Below are positions 6,010 to 11,891 of a DNA stretch of 28,933 nucleotides, piece by piece (positions within the stretch are counted from its first letter, which is position 1; each line of letters opens with the position of its first letter). The notes below the pieces were generated by a model. That model was not told the DNA's origin. It made no database searches and saw only the letters and a list, made by a program, of their open reading frames with translations. Where the stretch lies: positions 1 to 28,933 of the IMG/VR virus record IMGVR_UViG_3300042866_001514; one strand, 5' to 3'. The position numbers and the translations under genes were made by a program. The DNA is from a virus.

Positions 6010-6172
6010 TTTTAGCCTCTTCTTTTTCAAATTGAATTGCTTTATCTAAATCTATGTCGCAATAAGGGATACCCTTGTAAATTGTTATAGGTATCTCACT
6101 TGTATCTGCCCAGCAAACTTCGCAAGACTCCAACCCCGTGTATGGACTTGGGTGTTTAACTTTTTTACTCAT
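6002..6172 (-). CDS. Hypothetical 56-residue protein with CxxC
   Basis: Begins MSKKVKHPSPYTGLESCEVC and ends YCDIDLDKAIQFEKEEAKNG. CEVC plus a later Cys in PYCD suggests a small metal-binding fold. Start and stop overlap neighbouring genes (ATGA upstream, TGATG downstream), which strongly supports the frame. No homologue is recognised. Confidence 0.65.
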   Translation of the reverse strand: MSKKVKHPSPYTGLESCEVCWADTSEIPITIYKGIPYCDIDLDKAIQFEKEEAKNG

Positions 6173-6384
6173 ACCAAAATCCCTTCTAATCCTTCGTCAT
6201 TTCCAAAGTCGCTTGGACTTATTAAATCCAGCCACTCCCTAAATAAATAAACCAAACCTTCCTGCTCATTATTCCTTTTCTCAACAAGTCCCTCGTATAA
6301 GAAATAGGCTTGATCTTCTACTAAATCTTCATAGGTTTCATAAGCTTCAATAAGCCGTAACTCTTCTAGCGTATAGGTTGGCAT
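6169..6384 (-). CDS. Hypothetical acidic protein
   Basis: 71 residues, acidic and aromatic (LEELRLIEAYETYEDLVEDQ, then AYFLYEGLVEKRNN, LFREWLDLISPSDFG). Not recognised. The start uses the GGGGTAAAAATG junction, where the upstream gene's TAA lies between the G-tract SD and the ATG. The stop overlaps the next start (ATGA). Confidence 0.65.
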   Translation of the reverse strand: MPTYTLEELRLIEAYETYEDLVEDQAYFLYEGLVEKRNNEQEGLVYLFREWLDLISPSDFGNDEGLEGILV

Positions 6385-6386
6385 TT

Positions 6387-6620
6387 TTACCCCTGCTCTT
6401 TAGTAAAGAGAAACGCAAAACCCGGACCATTACCTTCGGGGTCTTGGGATAAACATAAGCCTTCGCCATTATCGAACTCTAAGAAAGGAATTGGCTCATG
6501 GGCTGAAACTTCCCACCCCAACTCTTCTGCTTCTTCGGCAGTAGCATTTCTAACTTTTATGAGAGTCGCCCCTACGAGCGACCCCCACTCCTTCTCTAAG
6601 TATTTCGATAGGTCGCTCAT
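6387..6620 (-). CDS. Hypothetical protein
   Basis: 77 residues from ATG at 6620 (MSDLSKYLEKEWGSLVG), which overlaps the upstream stop. An ORF extension to 6674 lies inside the upstream gene and is disregarded. The protein has a beta-rich centre (ATLIKVRNATAEEAEELGW, PIPFLEFDNGEGLCLSQD) and ends FLFTKEQG, giving the Gly-TAA end of the shared junction. Not recognised; cytoplasmic by composition. Confidence 0.65.
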   Translation of the reverse strand: MSDLSKYLEKEWGSLVGATLIKVRNATAEEAEELGWEVSAHEPIPFLEFDNGEGLCLSQDPEGNGPGFAFLFTKEQG

Positions 6621-6805
6621 GGGTATAACAAATCTAGGCAAAATTGGTTCATCTGCTCTGTTGGAACTTTGCACTCATCAGGTGTTGTTGCGTCATTAGC
6701 CCAAGCAAACAAACCTAGCAAGATAACGCCAACGGCAATTCGGCGTCTAATAAACTTTGCTTCTGTTTTCACTTTGTCCCTGCTTTCTGTGACTCCCTTA
6801 GCCAC
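6617..6805 (-). CDS. Small membrane protein
   Basis: Up to 62 residues. The hydrophobic helix RRRIAVGVILLGLFAWAND near the middle would cross the membrane; the tail has two Cys (DECKVPTEQMNQFCLD), perhaps an exported disulphide. The annotated start is GTG at 6805 without an SD. A GTG at 6772 preceded by AGGGA five bases upstream would give a 51-residue product and may be the true start. Two copies of the operator element lie immediately upstream (6821-6850). Confidence 0.6.
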   Translation of the reverse strand: MAKGVTESRDKVKTEAKFIRRRIAVGVILLGLFAWANDATTPDECKVPTEQMNQFCLDLLYP

Positions 6806-6812
6806 TAGTAGA

Positions 6813-6850
6813 ACTTTACACTACTTTCCTGCTTTTTTCTACTTTCCTGC
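6813..6850 (-). promoter_or_regulatory. Two tandem GCAGGAAAGTAG elements with a -10-like box
   Basis: GCAGGAAAGTAG occurs on the minus strand at 6839-6850 and again at 6821-6832, 18 bp apart, followed by TAAAGT (6813-6818) as a weak -10. The first copy encodes the final Ala-Gly-Lys-stop of the 6839 gene. It probably drives or controls the genes from 6805 downwards. Confidence 0.5.
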
Positions 6851-7039
6851 TTTTTCCTTCTCTTTGGCGTGTCGCTTGGCTTCCTCTAGCAACTCCTCGA
6901 AACTTCTAAAGTCCTGCTCGAAAGAACTCCAACTCTGTGCCAAAACTTTCTCTTTTCTTTTTGAGGAACTAATACGGCGTGATTTTTTAGTAAGTCTCTT
7001 TACAGTTCCGTAAATTGCACTATCAGGCAAACCCCACAT
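6839..7039 (-). CDS. Hypothetical basic coiled-coil protein
   Basis: 66 residues, SD GGGG five bases before ATG. The N-terminus MWGLPDSAIYGTVKRLTKKS is followed by a very basic Ser/Arg/Lys stretch and a helical, charged C-terminus (EELLEEAKRHAKEKEKAGK). It could bind nucleic acid. Its last codons and stop are formed by the GCAGGAAAGTAG element. It is expressed from the promoter at 7151-7179 through a long folded leader. Confidence 0.6.
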   Translation of the reverse strand: MWGLPDSAIYGTVKRLTKKSRRISSSKRKEKVLAQSWSSFEQDFRSFEELLEEAKRHAKEKEKAGK

Positions 7040-7064
7040 TTTTTACCCCTTCCCTTAGTTAAGA

Positions 7065-7141
7065 CTTAGTAGGGAGTCGTATTGTTTCCGCCCCTTGCAA
7101 GTTCTAGGCGTTCAGGTGACCAGCGACTTCCCCCTACTAAG
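7065..7141 (-). promoter_or_regulatory. Structured leader RNA, closed by a ~15-bp stem
   Basis: CTTAGTAGGG-AGTCG (7065-7079) pairs with CGACT-TCCCCCTACTAAG (7124-7141), enclosing about 44 bases that include smaller complementary parts (CGCC/GGCG). It lies between the promoter at 7151 and the ATG at 7039, in the 5' leader. I cannot match it to a known riboswitch. Confidence 0.45.
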
Positions 7142-7150
7142 TTAAAAGAA

Positions 7151-7179
7151 ATAATACACGACTTCCCTGACATTTTCAA
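7151..7179 (-). promoter_or_regulatory. Promoter with variant element (P7)
   Basis: -35 TTGAAA (7174-7179), 17-bp spacer, -10 TATTAT (7151-7156). The spacer reads ATGTCAGGGAAGTCGTG, a divergent copy of the common element. It drives the minus-strand operon starting at 7039. Confidence 0.65.
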
Positions 7180-7274
7180 ATTGACCGCACACGACACGCC
7201 AAGCCCCAAGTTCCCACACTTTTGTTTTTAGATAGAATAAAATTAAGACACAAGCCAAGAGAAAGGGAACTCAA

Positions 7275-7397
7275 ATGGCAAGAGTAAAAGCAAGAGAAGT
7301 AATGATTTGGATAAATTGCTATCGGTGTGGAGAGCAATTCCAAATTAGACAGATAGATTATTACCGCAACCTAATTTGTAATGGTTGCTTAAAATGA
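7275..7397 (+). CDS. Zinc-ribbon mini-protein
   Basis: 40 residues: MARVKAREVMIWINCYRCGE, then QFQIRQIDYYRNLICNGCLK. Two CxxC pairs (CYRC and CNGC) separated by about 20 residues form a typical zinc ribbon. SD AAAGGGA before ATG. A TAGAAT box is about 45 bases upstream. The stop overlaps the start of a further tiny ORF (ATGA). It probably binds nucleic acid or protein; partner unknown. Confidence 0.6.
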   Translation: MARVKAREVMIWINCYRCGEQFQIRQIDYYRNLICNGCLK

Positions 7398-7474
7398 ATT
7401 GCCAAACCGCAAAATGGCTTTATGAGATTTACGGATACGGAAAAGCTCATGAGTGCGAAAAGTGTTCAAATTGA
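7394..7474 (+). CDS. Possible 26-residue Cys-rich peptide
   Basis: ATG overlaps the upstream stop. The peptide MNCQTAKWLYEIYGYGKAHE ends CEKCSN; Cys-x-x-Cys and a His could bind zinc. No separate SD. Its end overlaps the -35 box of P4. Translational coupling makes it plausible, but it may be chance. Confidence 0.35.
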   Translation: MNCQTAKWLYEIYGYGKAHECEKCSN

Positions 7475-7499
7475 GAAATGCAGGAAAGTAGTGTATCGT
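7471..7499 (+). promoter_or_regulatory. Promoter with embedded TGCAGGAAAGTAG element (P4)
   Basis: -35 TTGAGA (7471-7476), 17-bp spacer, -10 TATCGT (7494-7499). An exact copy of the element lies at 7479-7491. It drives the ArdA-like gene. Confidence 0.65.
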
Positions 7500-7550
7500 T
7501 AAGCCAGTTGGTTAATCATAGGGAATAACCACACTAACAAAGGGAAACAA

Positions 7551-7883
7551 ATGCCAGTTGCAAGTCGTGAAGTAATTGAGGAACAAATAGAAAACGCAGA
7601 TAGAAGTCTTGCAGTTCTTTCTATCTTTGCTATGAACTACCACCTAGACCTTTCCAAATGGGAAAGCTTTGCAGATGACGCAGAGAATAATTATCTCGGT
7701 AACTATGGAAGTCGTAGAACCTTTGCAGAGAATTATGCAGACCGCATTGGGATACTAAACTCAGGGGGCAACGGACAAATAGAAACTCTTGCTCGTTATT
7801 TTAACTATGACCTTTGGGTGCATAACCTTTTCCAAGACGGAACAGTTTGGGAACATGAAGGTCATTACTTCCAAGCTCTTTAA
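7551..7883 (+). CDS. ArdA-like antirestriction protein
   Basis: 110 residues, SD AAAGGGAAA. The region AENNYLGNYGSRRTFAENYA, then DRIGILN, ending ARYFNYDLWVHNLFQDGTVW and a final GHYF, follows the C-terminal pattern of ArdA proteins (x-Y-x-x-EDFAEEYAEE-x-G-L and YFDYEAFARDL). ArdA is an acidic DNA mimic that blocks type I restriction enzymes. Here the protein is shorter than the usual ~165 residues and lacks the N-terminal domain, but it is acidic overall. A compact antirestriction protein fits an early-expressed single-gene unit with its own terminator. Confidence 0.65.
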   Translation: MPVASREVIEEQIENADRSLAVLSIFAMNYHLDLSKWESFADDAENNYLGNYGSRRTFAENYADRIGILNSGGNGQIETLARYFNYDLWVHNLFQDGTVWEHEGHYFQAL

Positions 7884-7896
7884 GAAGTGAGAGTAG

Positions 7897-7926
7897 CCCC
7901 CCAAGAAATTGGGGGGTTATTTTTAT
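7897..7926 (+). terminator. Rho-independent terminator
   Basis: CCCCCCAA, GAAA, TTGGGGGG then TTATTTTTATT; it ends the ArdA-like gene. Confidence 0.8.
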
Positions 7927-8492
7927 TCTCGGTATTGAGTTAAGAGGTAAAAAGGCTCGGCAGTTTTATTATCAAACTTTGAAGATACGGCGAGCGCAGT
8001 TTTAATTCCTGATCTTGCATTAGTTAAAGTTCTTTTCTTTCCTTCTGATAAAGCATTAAGAACACCTAAAGCATAAGCTGAACCTGAACCTACCGCATAA
8101 GCCCCGACAGTATCGTGACACCAAGAGAAGTCTTCGCCTATCTCATAAACAGTTCCATTAACTAAAACAATTATTTGGCTTTCGTGTTCCCCGTCCTTTG
8201 AGTATGAGGATTCCTCAAAACACTTCTTAAGTTCAGGGATAAAGACGGCAGTAATAAACTTATCTAGTTTTACCCCTAGAGTCGAAACAGTGCAGACAGG
8301 TGGCTTAAAGACATGAGCCAACAAGTTAATAGCCCGCACATCACCAGCTACTCCAATTATGTAATTTCCATTCTTAAAAACTTTCCCATTATCTTTCGGC
8401 AGAATGTAACTACGCCCGTCCTCTTCTGAAACCCTAGAGTCATAGCCAATAACTGACCAGCCTTCACCCTGAACCGCAGCTATTGTTGTCAC
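7923..8492 (-). CDS. HslV/20S proteasome beta-like Ntn hydrolase
   Basis: 189 residues. After Met removal the chain begins TTIAAVQGEGWSVIGYDSR: Thr1 as N-terminal nucleophile and Asp17 exactly where HslV and proteasome beta subunits have theirs. A Lys in 'DNGKVFKNG' (about 36) could be the Lys33 equivalent, shifted by a short insertion. NYIIGVAGD matches the substrate-site Gly, and AYAVGSGSAYALGVLNAL matches the conserved Ser/Gly helix start. It should be a self-compartmentalising threonine protease or an Ntn-type amidohydrolase. No unfoldase (HslU/ClpX) is adjacent; the AAA+ protein at 17646 is MoxR-type. Start at 8492, stop close to the ArdA terminator. Confidence 0.75.
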   Translation of the reverse strand: MTTIAAVQGEGWSVIGYDSRVSEEDGRSYILPKDNGKVFKNGNYIIGVAGDVRAINLLAHVFKPPVCTVSTLGVKLDKFITAVFIPELKKCFEESSYSKDGEHESQIIVLVNGTVYEIGEDFSWCHDTVGAYAVGSGSAYALGVLNALSEGKKRTLTNARSGIKTALAVSSKFDNKTAEPFYLLTQYRE

Positions 8493-8504
8493 TTCAATCC
8501 TTAC

Positions 8505-8750
8505 CTAGTAGTTAAAATTATCCCATAATTCATCACGCAAGGCGTATTCATACCTATCGGCAACCATAGAGTTTTTACCCCCTATGTCCTCACTTTCAAT
8601 AAGTTTATCTAGTGAAAGAACCGCAGTGTATTCTTCGTCTTCAAACATGATTACTAACTTTGTATCTCCCTCGGCAGGATCATCAACTATAGCCACGACA
8701 TACGGAGCGTTAGTTCCATTAGAGTGATAAACCTTTTGCACAATTTCCAT
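8505..8750 (-). CDS. Hypothetical acidic protein upstream of the Ntn hydrolase
   Basis: 81 residues, not recognised. Beta-rich start (MEIVQKVYHSNGTNAPYVVA), acidic middle (DDPAEGDTKLVIMFEDEEYT), helical end (RYEYALRDELWDNFNY). It ends 13 bases before the Ntn hydrolase ATG, so the two are probably co-transcribed. A TTATTC/TATTCT box about 15 bases upstream of ATG and an AATCAGGAAAGCTGG sequence near 8770 suggest its own promoter. Confidence 0.6.
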   Translation of the reverse strand: MEIVQKVYHSNGTNAPYVVAIVDDPAEGDTKLVIMFEDEEYTAVLSLDKLIESEDIGGKNSMVADRYEYALRDELWDNFNY

Positions 8751-8795
8751 ACTCTAAAGAATAACCGCATCCAGCTTTCCTGATTTTTACCCCCC

Positions 8796-8827
8796 AAAAA
8801 GAAACCCCCCACTTTTCGGTGAGGGGC
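8796..8827 (-). terminator. Rho-independent terminator
   Basis: Minus-strand CCCCTCAC, CGAAAA, GTGGGGGG (one U-G wobble) followed by TTTCTTTTT. It ends the 8841 gene. Confidence 0.75.
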
Positions 8828-8840
8828 TTAGAGAGTTTTA

Positions 8841-9077
8841 TTATGCTTCTCCCCATAGTTCTTCTAGGGTGTCGGGTTCATAGGGGTCGCCCATTTCTTC
8901 CTTCTCCTTTTCGAAAGTCCAAGCGTGTCCGCACTCGCACTTTACTTCTGAGGATACATTTCCCCAGTCGTCTGTCATAAAGTCTTCTTCCCAAGCCTTA
9001 CCGCACTCATAGCACTCTACTTCTAGAGTTACATCTTCGGCGTATATACCTGAGCCCTTCATACTTCCTTCGCTCAT
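8841..9077 (-). CDS. Zinc-ribbon protein
   Basis: 78 residues. Two Cys pairs, VECYECGKAWEEDF and VKCECGHAWTFE, form a zinc ribbon with acidic flanks (MGDPYEPDTLEELWGEA). SD GGGAGAAAG before ATG. It stands alone between promoter P8 and a strong terminator. It probably binds nucleic acid or protein; nothing more specific can be said. Confidence 0.65.
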   Translation of the reverse strand: MSEGSMKGSGIYAEDVTLEVECYECGKAWEEDFMTDDWGNVSSEVKCECGHAWTFEKEKEEMGDPYEPDTLEELWGEA

Positions 9078-9107
9078 TTTCTTTCTCCCTTCTGAGCAAG
9101 TGTTTTA

Positions 9108-9136
9108 ATTCTACACTACCTACCTGACATTTTCAA
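9108..9136 (-). promoter_or_regulatory. Promoter with variant element (P8)
   Basis: -35 TTGAAA (9131-9136), 17-bp spacer with TCAGGTAGGTAGTG, -10 TAGAAT (9108-9113). It drives the zinc-ribbon gene at 9077. Confidence 0.65.
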
Positions 9137-9142
9137 TAGGGA

Positions 9143-9260
9143 CACTTCACCCCTGCTAGGGAGGCAAGGGTAAAGTGCGATAGGCATTGGAATACCTATC
9201 TCATCAGGGAGCGATAGGAAGGGAATCCGCGCTACTACCTGGACTCCTATTCTAGCACCT
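9143..9260 (-). ncRNA. Structured non-coding segment, function unknown
   Basis: Consecutive hairpins between two genes. CACTTCACCCCTGC (9143-9156) with GCAAGGGTAAAGTG (9164-9177) is fully paired only in the minus-strand RNA (two G-U pairs replace C-A mismatches). GATAGG (9179-9184) pairs with CCTATC (9195-9200), and ATAGGA/TCCTAT lie around 9214-9250. It could be a 3' UTR or terminator, or a separate RNA. It has no tRNA cloverleaf. Confidence 0.4.
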
Positions 9261-9291
9261 ACGATTTACCGCAAAAAACTTTTTACCCCTC

Positions 9292-9597
9292 TTAACCATT
9301 AAAACAATCAGGACACTCTAACTCTCTAACCGCACCAGCTACTTCACTATTAACTTTCCCTCTTCCGTAACAAGTCTCGCAATTAGGGTCACCTTCATCT
9401 AAGACTCCTATGTGATTACAAACCGCTTCTACATCCCACCCGTAGTGATGCTTCATTAACGCCTTTGCACTTCTAAGACAAGCGTCTTCATACACTTCGC
9501 CCTTTTCTACATCTTCTTCTCTTACCGCAACACTTACGATCATAGAGAAATAATCTCCTATAAAGATTACATTCTTCGGTGTAATTAAATTATCCAT
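9292..9597 (-). CDS. Protein with C-terminal DnaJ-like zinc motif
   Basis: 101 residues from ATG at 9597 (AAGG seven bases upstream); ATG at 9603 is two codons earlier but has poor SD spacing. The C-terminus has CNHIGVLDEGDPNCETCYGR, then GKV, and ends LECPDCFNG: CxxC-x-G-x-G and CxxC resemble DnaJ zinc-finger repeats. The N-terminal half is an unrecognised domain with TPKNVIFIGDYFSMIVSVAV. It may be a small zinc-binding adaptor. Confidence 0.6.
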   Translation of the reverse strand: MDNLITPKNVIFIGDYFSMIVSVAVREEDVEKGEVYEDACLRSAKALMKHHYGWDVEAVCNHIGVLDEGDPNCETCYGRGKVNSEVAGAVRELECPDCFNG

Positions 9598-9631
9598 AGA
9601 CATACCTTACCGCTTTTTACCCCCAACAAAC

Positions 9632-9661
9632 AAGAAACCCCCGCCATTTCTGACGGGGGCT
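9632..9661 (-). terminator. Rho-independent terminator
   Basis: Minus-strand GCCCCCGTCA..GGCGGGGGTTTCTTG hairpin, directly after the gene ending at 9674. Confidence 0.75.
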
Positions 9662-9673
9662 TCCTTTAATTTA

Positions 9674-9898
9674 TTACGCTACCGATACCCATTTAACGGC
9701 AGTGCTTAATACATTGTCGTAATCGCCTGACATACTTTCATCAAGATAAGCATTTATTTCTTCCTGAGAAACTCCTGCCTTTCTAAGTGCGTTAGCGACT
9801 CGTCCCATAATTGCAACGGCATTTCCGTCTTCGCCGACAAGTGCTACTTCAATCTCCGCATACTTTGGTGCATCAATCCCTATAAATTCTCTAGCCAT
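9674..9898 (-). CDS. Small conserved-looking phage protein
   Basis: 74 residues. The pattern VALVGEDGNAVAIMGRVANAL, AGVSQEEINAYLDESMSGDY and NVLSTAVKWVSV resembles a widespread hypothetical family in phages and plasmids ('DGNAFxIMGxVxxALRxAGV...SGDYDxLLxTxMxW'). Function unknown. SD AGGAGGG ten bases before ATG. A TTGAAA-16-TATAAT promoter overlaps the end of the upstream gene at about 9930-9958, and a terminator follows. Confidence 0.65.
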   Translation of the reverse strand: MAREFIGIDAPKYAEIEVALVGEDGNAVAIMGRVANALRKAGVSQEEINAYLDESMSGDYDNVLSTAVKWVSVA

Positions 9899-9928
9899 TT
9901 TTCCCTCCTTTCGTCCCTAGTGTCTTTA

Positions 9929-10096
9929 TTATACTCCCGATAACTCTAATTTCAATTCATTTACAATCTTTTCTGCTTCGTGTGCCGTTAAGTATCTAGC
10001 CATAGCCCTGATAACTACAATCGGATTAGCTCCTGCTTCCAATACTTCGCCGATCACTTTTCTATTAAACTCATACTTATCCAATTCTTTTTCCAT
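9929..10096 (-). CDS. Hypothetical 55-residue protein
   Basis: MEKELDKYEFNRKVIGEVLE, then AGANPIVVIRAMARYLTAHE, ending KIVNELKLELSGV. Helical, no Cys. The start uses the GGGGTAAAAATG junction with the upstream gene's TAA inside it. Its 3' end contains the TTGAAA..TATAAT promoter of the next gene. Not recognised; supported by SD, composition and tight packing. Confidence 0.65.
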   Translation of the reverse strand: MEKELDKYEFNRKVIGEVLEAGANPIVVIRAMARYLTAHEAEKIVNELKLELSGV

Positions 10097-10098
10097 TT

Positions 10099-10491
10099 TT
10101 ACCCCTCCTCTTCTTCATCTTTAATAAGGGTGAATGAGAAACCTGCGCCAGTAGGCTCGTCGTGGCTTGACCGTGTTGCAGTAAGGACTGTGCCTTCGTG
10201 CTTAAACCGTAAATTAAAGTCGCCATTTATAGTTAGCGTGTTTAATACTTTGTCGAAAGAAACTATGGCTTCTCCACTTCTGTGTTGCCAACCCATATTT
10301 CTGCCAGTAATTCTTACGGTGTTCCAATCAACGCCTACTGCCTTGCGCCAGTTATTCATCATCTCTTTGAACAACCATTTAGAATCTTCCCAGCAATCGA
10401 AACAATAATCGCTAGGCGTATCGTCTTCGTTAGTGCAAGTGCAATCGCTAGTCATTTCTAGCGTAATCTTTTCTTCGGTGTTTATGCTCAT
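10099..10491 (-). CDS. Hypothetical protein with N-terminal Cys cluster
   Basis: 130 residues. N-terminal TSDCTCTNEDDTPSDYCFDC could coordinate metal. The rest is beta-rich with Trp and charged residues (VGVDWNTVRITGRNMGWQHR, LNTLTINGDFNLRFKHEG). It ends LIKDEEEEG followed by TAA in the shared junction. SD AGGGAAAGG before ATG. The upstream TATGATAAAAT sequence (about 10528-10538) is a plausible -10 region. Not recognised. Confidence 0.6.
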   Translation of the reverse strand: MSINTEEKITLEMTSDCTCTNEDDTPSDYCFDCWEDSKWLFKEMMNNWRKAVGVDWNTVRITGRNMGWQHRSGEAIVSFDKVLNTLTINGDFNLRFKHEGTVLTATRSSHDEPTGAGFSFTLIKDEEEEG

Positions 10492-10590
10492 AGTTTTACC
10501 TTTCCCTAGTTTTTATGAACAAGATAATTTTATCATACCTTTATGCAAATAGGGCTCTTTAACTCCGTATTCTTTTTTCCCAGCGTCCAG

Positions 10591-10809
10591 CTAAGAAACA
10601 ATTACATCATCTAGCCAATAGCCCGCATACTTTTCTCCGTCTTTCATTTCATCATTGAAACTTTCCGCAAACAAGTCTCCCTCTTCGCTATCTATCCAGT
10701 TTTTACCCTCGGCAAGAGTATCGAAAGAGATATGAGCCCAAACAATTTCTACATCATCATCTTCATTTCTAAGTATTGCTATCGCTTTATACGGCTTATC
10801 TATGATCAT
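10591..10809 (-). CDS. Hypothetical acidic protein
   Basis: 72 residues: MIIDKPYKAIAILRNEDDDV, IVWAHISFDTLAEGKNWIDS, KYAGYWLDDVIVS. Acidic alpha/beta mini-protein, not recognised. Starts in the GGGGTAAAAATG junction following the gene ending at 10812. A CTGGGAAAAAAGAATACGG sequence, a relative of the dispersed GCCCGGAAA element, lies just downstream at about 10565-10583. Confidence 0.6.
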   Translation of the reverse strand: MIIDKPYKAIAILRNEDDDVEIVWAHISFDTLAEGKNWIDSEEGDLFAESFNDEMKDGEKYAGYWLDDVIVS

Positions 10810-10811
10810 TT

Positions 10812-11117
10812 TTACCCCCCGTAGTCCTCATCTGTTCCATACCCTGCGCTTGCAAGAGTATCTGCGTCCGCTTCTACATCACTCATCTGTGGGATACCTT
10901 CGTCCGTTACCCAATAACCTGTTCCATCTGCGTTCAGAGTATTTTCCTCAATAGTCCAATCCGCTTCGTCCCAGCGAACTTCGTCCGTCATAATCTTGCC
11001 GATTTCATCTATGAACCTCTGCATAACCGCTTCGGCTTCTTCCATACTGCTCGCCTTGATTTCTACTATTGAGATAGTTAGGTCTCGCCCCGTTGAGTAA
11101 TACTTTTCTGCGCTCAT
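10812..11117 (-). CDS. Hypothetical protein
   Basis: 101 residues from ATG at 11117 (MSAEKYYSTGRDLTISIVEI); this start forms a TGATG overlap with the upstream gene, so an in-frame extension to 11150 is rejected. KASSMEEAEAVMQRFIDEIG is helical, then acidic DEVRWDEADWTIEENTL and a Gly/Asp-rich end DYGG with TAA. The 'tissue' of such proteins (short beta strand plus 'EAxxxA' helix) resembles that of the genes at 15039 and 13802. Not recognised. Confidence 0.65.
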   Translation of the reverse strand: MSAEKYYSTGRDLTISIVEIKASSMEEAEAVMQRFIDEIGKIMTDEVRWDEADWTIEENTLNADGTGYWVTDEGIPQMSDVEADADTLASAGYGTDEDYGG

Positions 11118-11227
11118 CACGCTACCTCGCAATCGTGTCCGTATGCCCACTCGCTTGCTTCTATTTCATCTAATAAATCAAACACACGCTTACACTCAAC
11201 GCATCTTGCCTTAGTGCTAATTTTCAT
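11117..11227 (-). CDS. 36-residue Cys/His mini-protein
   Basis: MKISTKARCVECKRVFDLLD followed by EIEASEWAYGHDCEVA. CVEC together with HDC forms a CxxC..HxC zinc-binding set. SD GGGAAAGAG about nine bases before ATG. Its stop overlaps the next start (TGATG). Too short for automatic calling but well supported by context. Confidence 0.6.
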   Translation of the reverse strand: MKISTKARCVECKRVFDLLDEIEASEWAYGHDCEVA

Positions 11228-11271
11228 TTTTATCTCTTTCCCTAGCCGTTAGCCCCTTGCTAACAATTCTT

Positions 11272-11300
11272 ATTATACACGACCTTCCTGCAATTTCATA
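11272..11300 (-). promoter_or_regulatory. Promoter with variant element (P9)
   Basis: -10 TATAAT (11272-11277), 16-17 bp spacer containing TTGCAGGAAGGTCGTG, -35 TATGAA/ATGAAA. It drives the genes from 11227 downwards. Confidence 0.6.
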
Positions 11301-11353
11301 CGATCCCCTGCCGTTTCTTTTTTACCCCTCGCCTTTTTACCTTGCCGTAGAAA

Positions 11354-11382
11354 GCAAAAACCCCCTGCTTTCGCAAGGGGCT
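11354..11382 (-). terminator. Rho-independent terminator
   Basis: Minus-strand CCCCTTGC, GAAA, GCAGGGGG then TTTTTGCTTT. It ends the 11402 gene. Confidence 0.8.
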
Positions 11383-11401
11383 TCTGCCGACTAGGGATTG
11401 T

Positions 11402-11836
11402 CTATTTGGTAAGAACAACTGTGAAAGTGCTTTCCACCTTAGTCTTAGCAAAGACTTCAGGGAAATCCAATTCCAACTTTTTCTTATCTACATCTGTGCG
11501 ATTACGCTCGGAGATTGTAATTCTCGTTGCGCCGTTTAGTGTTCCCTTTTTAGCAACGCCGACCCATTTCTCGGTGCTACCAACTAACACTTTTTCCCAA
11601 CCCATTAGCAAATAAATTGCTTCTGTGGCTTCTTGCTTTTGCTTTTCCAAATCAGTAATCGCTTCACGCAATCTAACTAATTCGGCAACTGTGGCTTCTG
11701 CCTTTTTCTTGTTCTTATCAAGCGAAATAACTTCACTTGTTGCTACAACTGTTGTTTCATCAACAACTGTCTTGATTGTTTTTCCAGCAACCTTTTTAGT
11801 GGTGCTAGTGGTGGTGCTTTTGATAGTGCTACCCAT
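11402..11836 (-). CDS. Phage protein with coiled coil and conserved-looking C-terminus
   Basis: 144 residues. A Thr/Lys/Ser/Val-rich N-terminus (MGSTIKSTTTSTTKKVAGKT) is followed by a coiled coil (KKAEATVAELVRLREAITDL, EKQKQEATEAIYLLMG). The C-terminus, RNRTDVDKKKLELDFPEVFA then KTKVESTFTVVL, resembles a phage family with 'D(T)KKLKEDHPEL..KTSTYRRF' often near recombination genes; that link is tentative. Own promoter (P5), leader with AAATGACGAAATG, and terminator: a single-gene unit. Confidence 0.6.
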   Translation of the reverse strand: MGSTIKSTTTSTTKKVAGKTIKTVVDETTVVATSEVISLDKNKKKAEATVAELVRLREAITDLEKQKQEATEAIYLLMGWEKVLVGSTEKWVGVAKKGTLNGATRITISERNRTDVDKKKLELDFPEVFAKTKVESTFTVVLTK

Positions 11837-11891
11837 TTGGATACTTCCTATTCATTTCGTCATTTCCTAGGCGTTGTTGCCTAGTAAAAGA

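Noticed and set aside
9143-9260. Possible tRNA gene
   Set aside because: No cloverleaf, T-loop or CCA-adjacent acceptor stem can be drawn on either strand.
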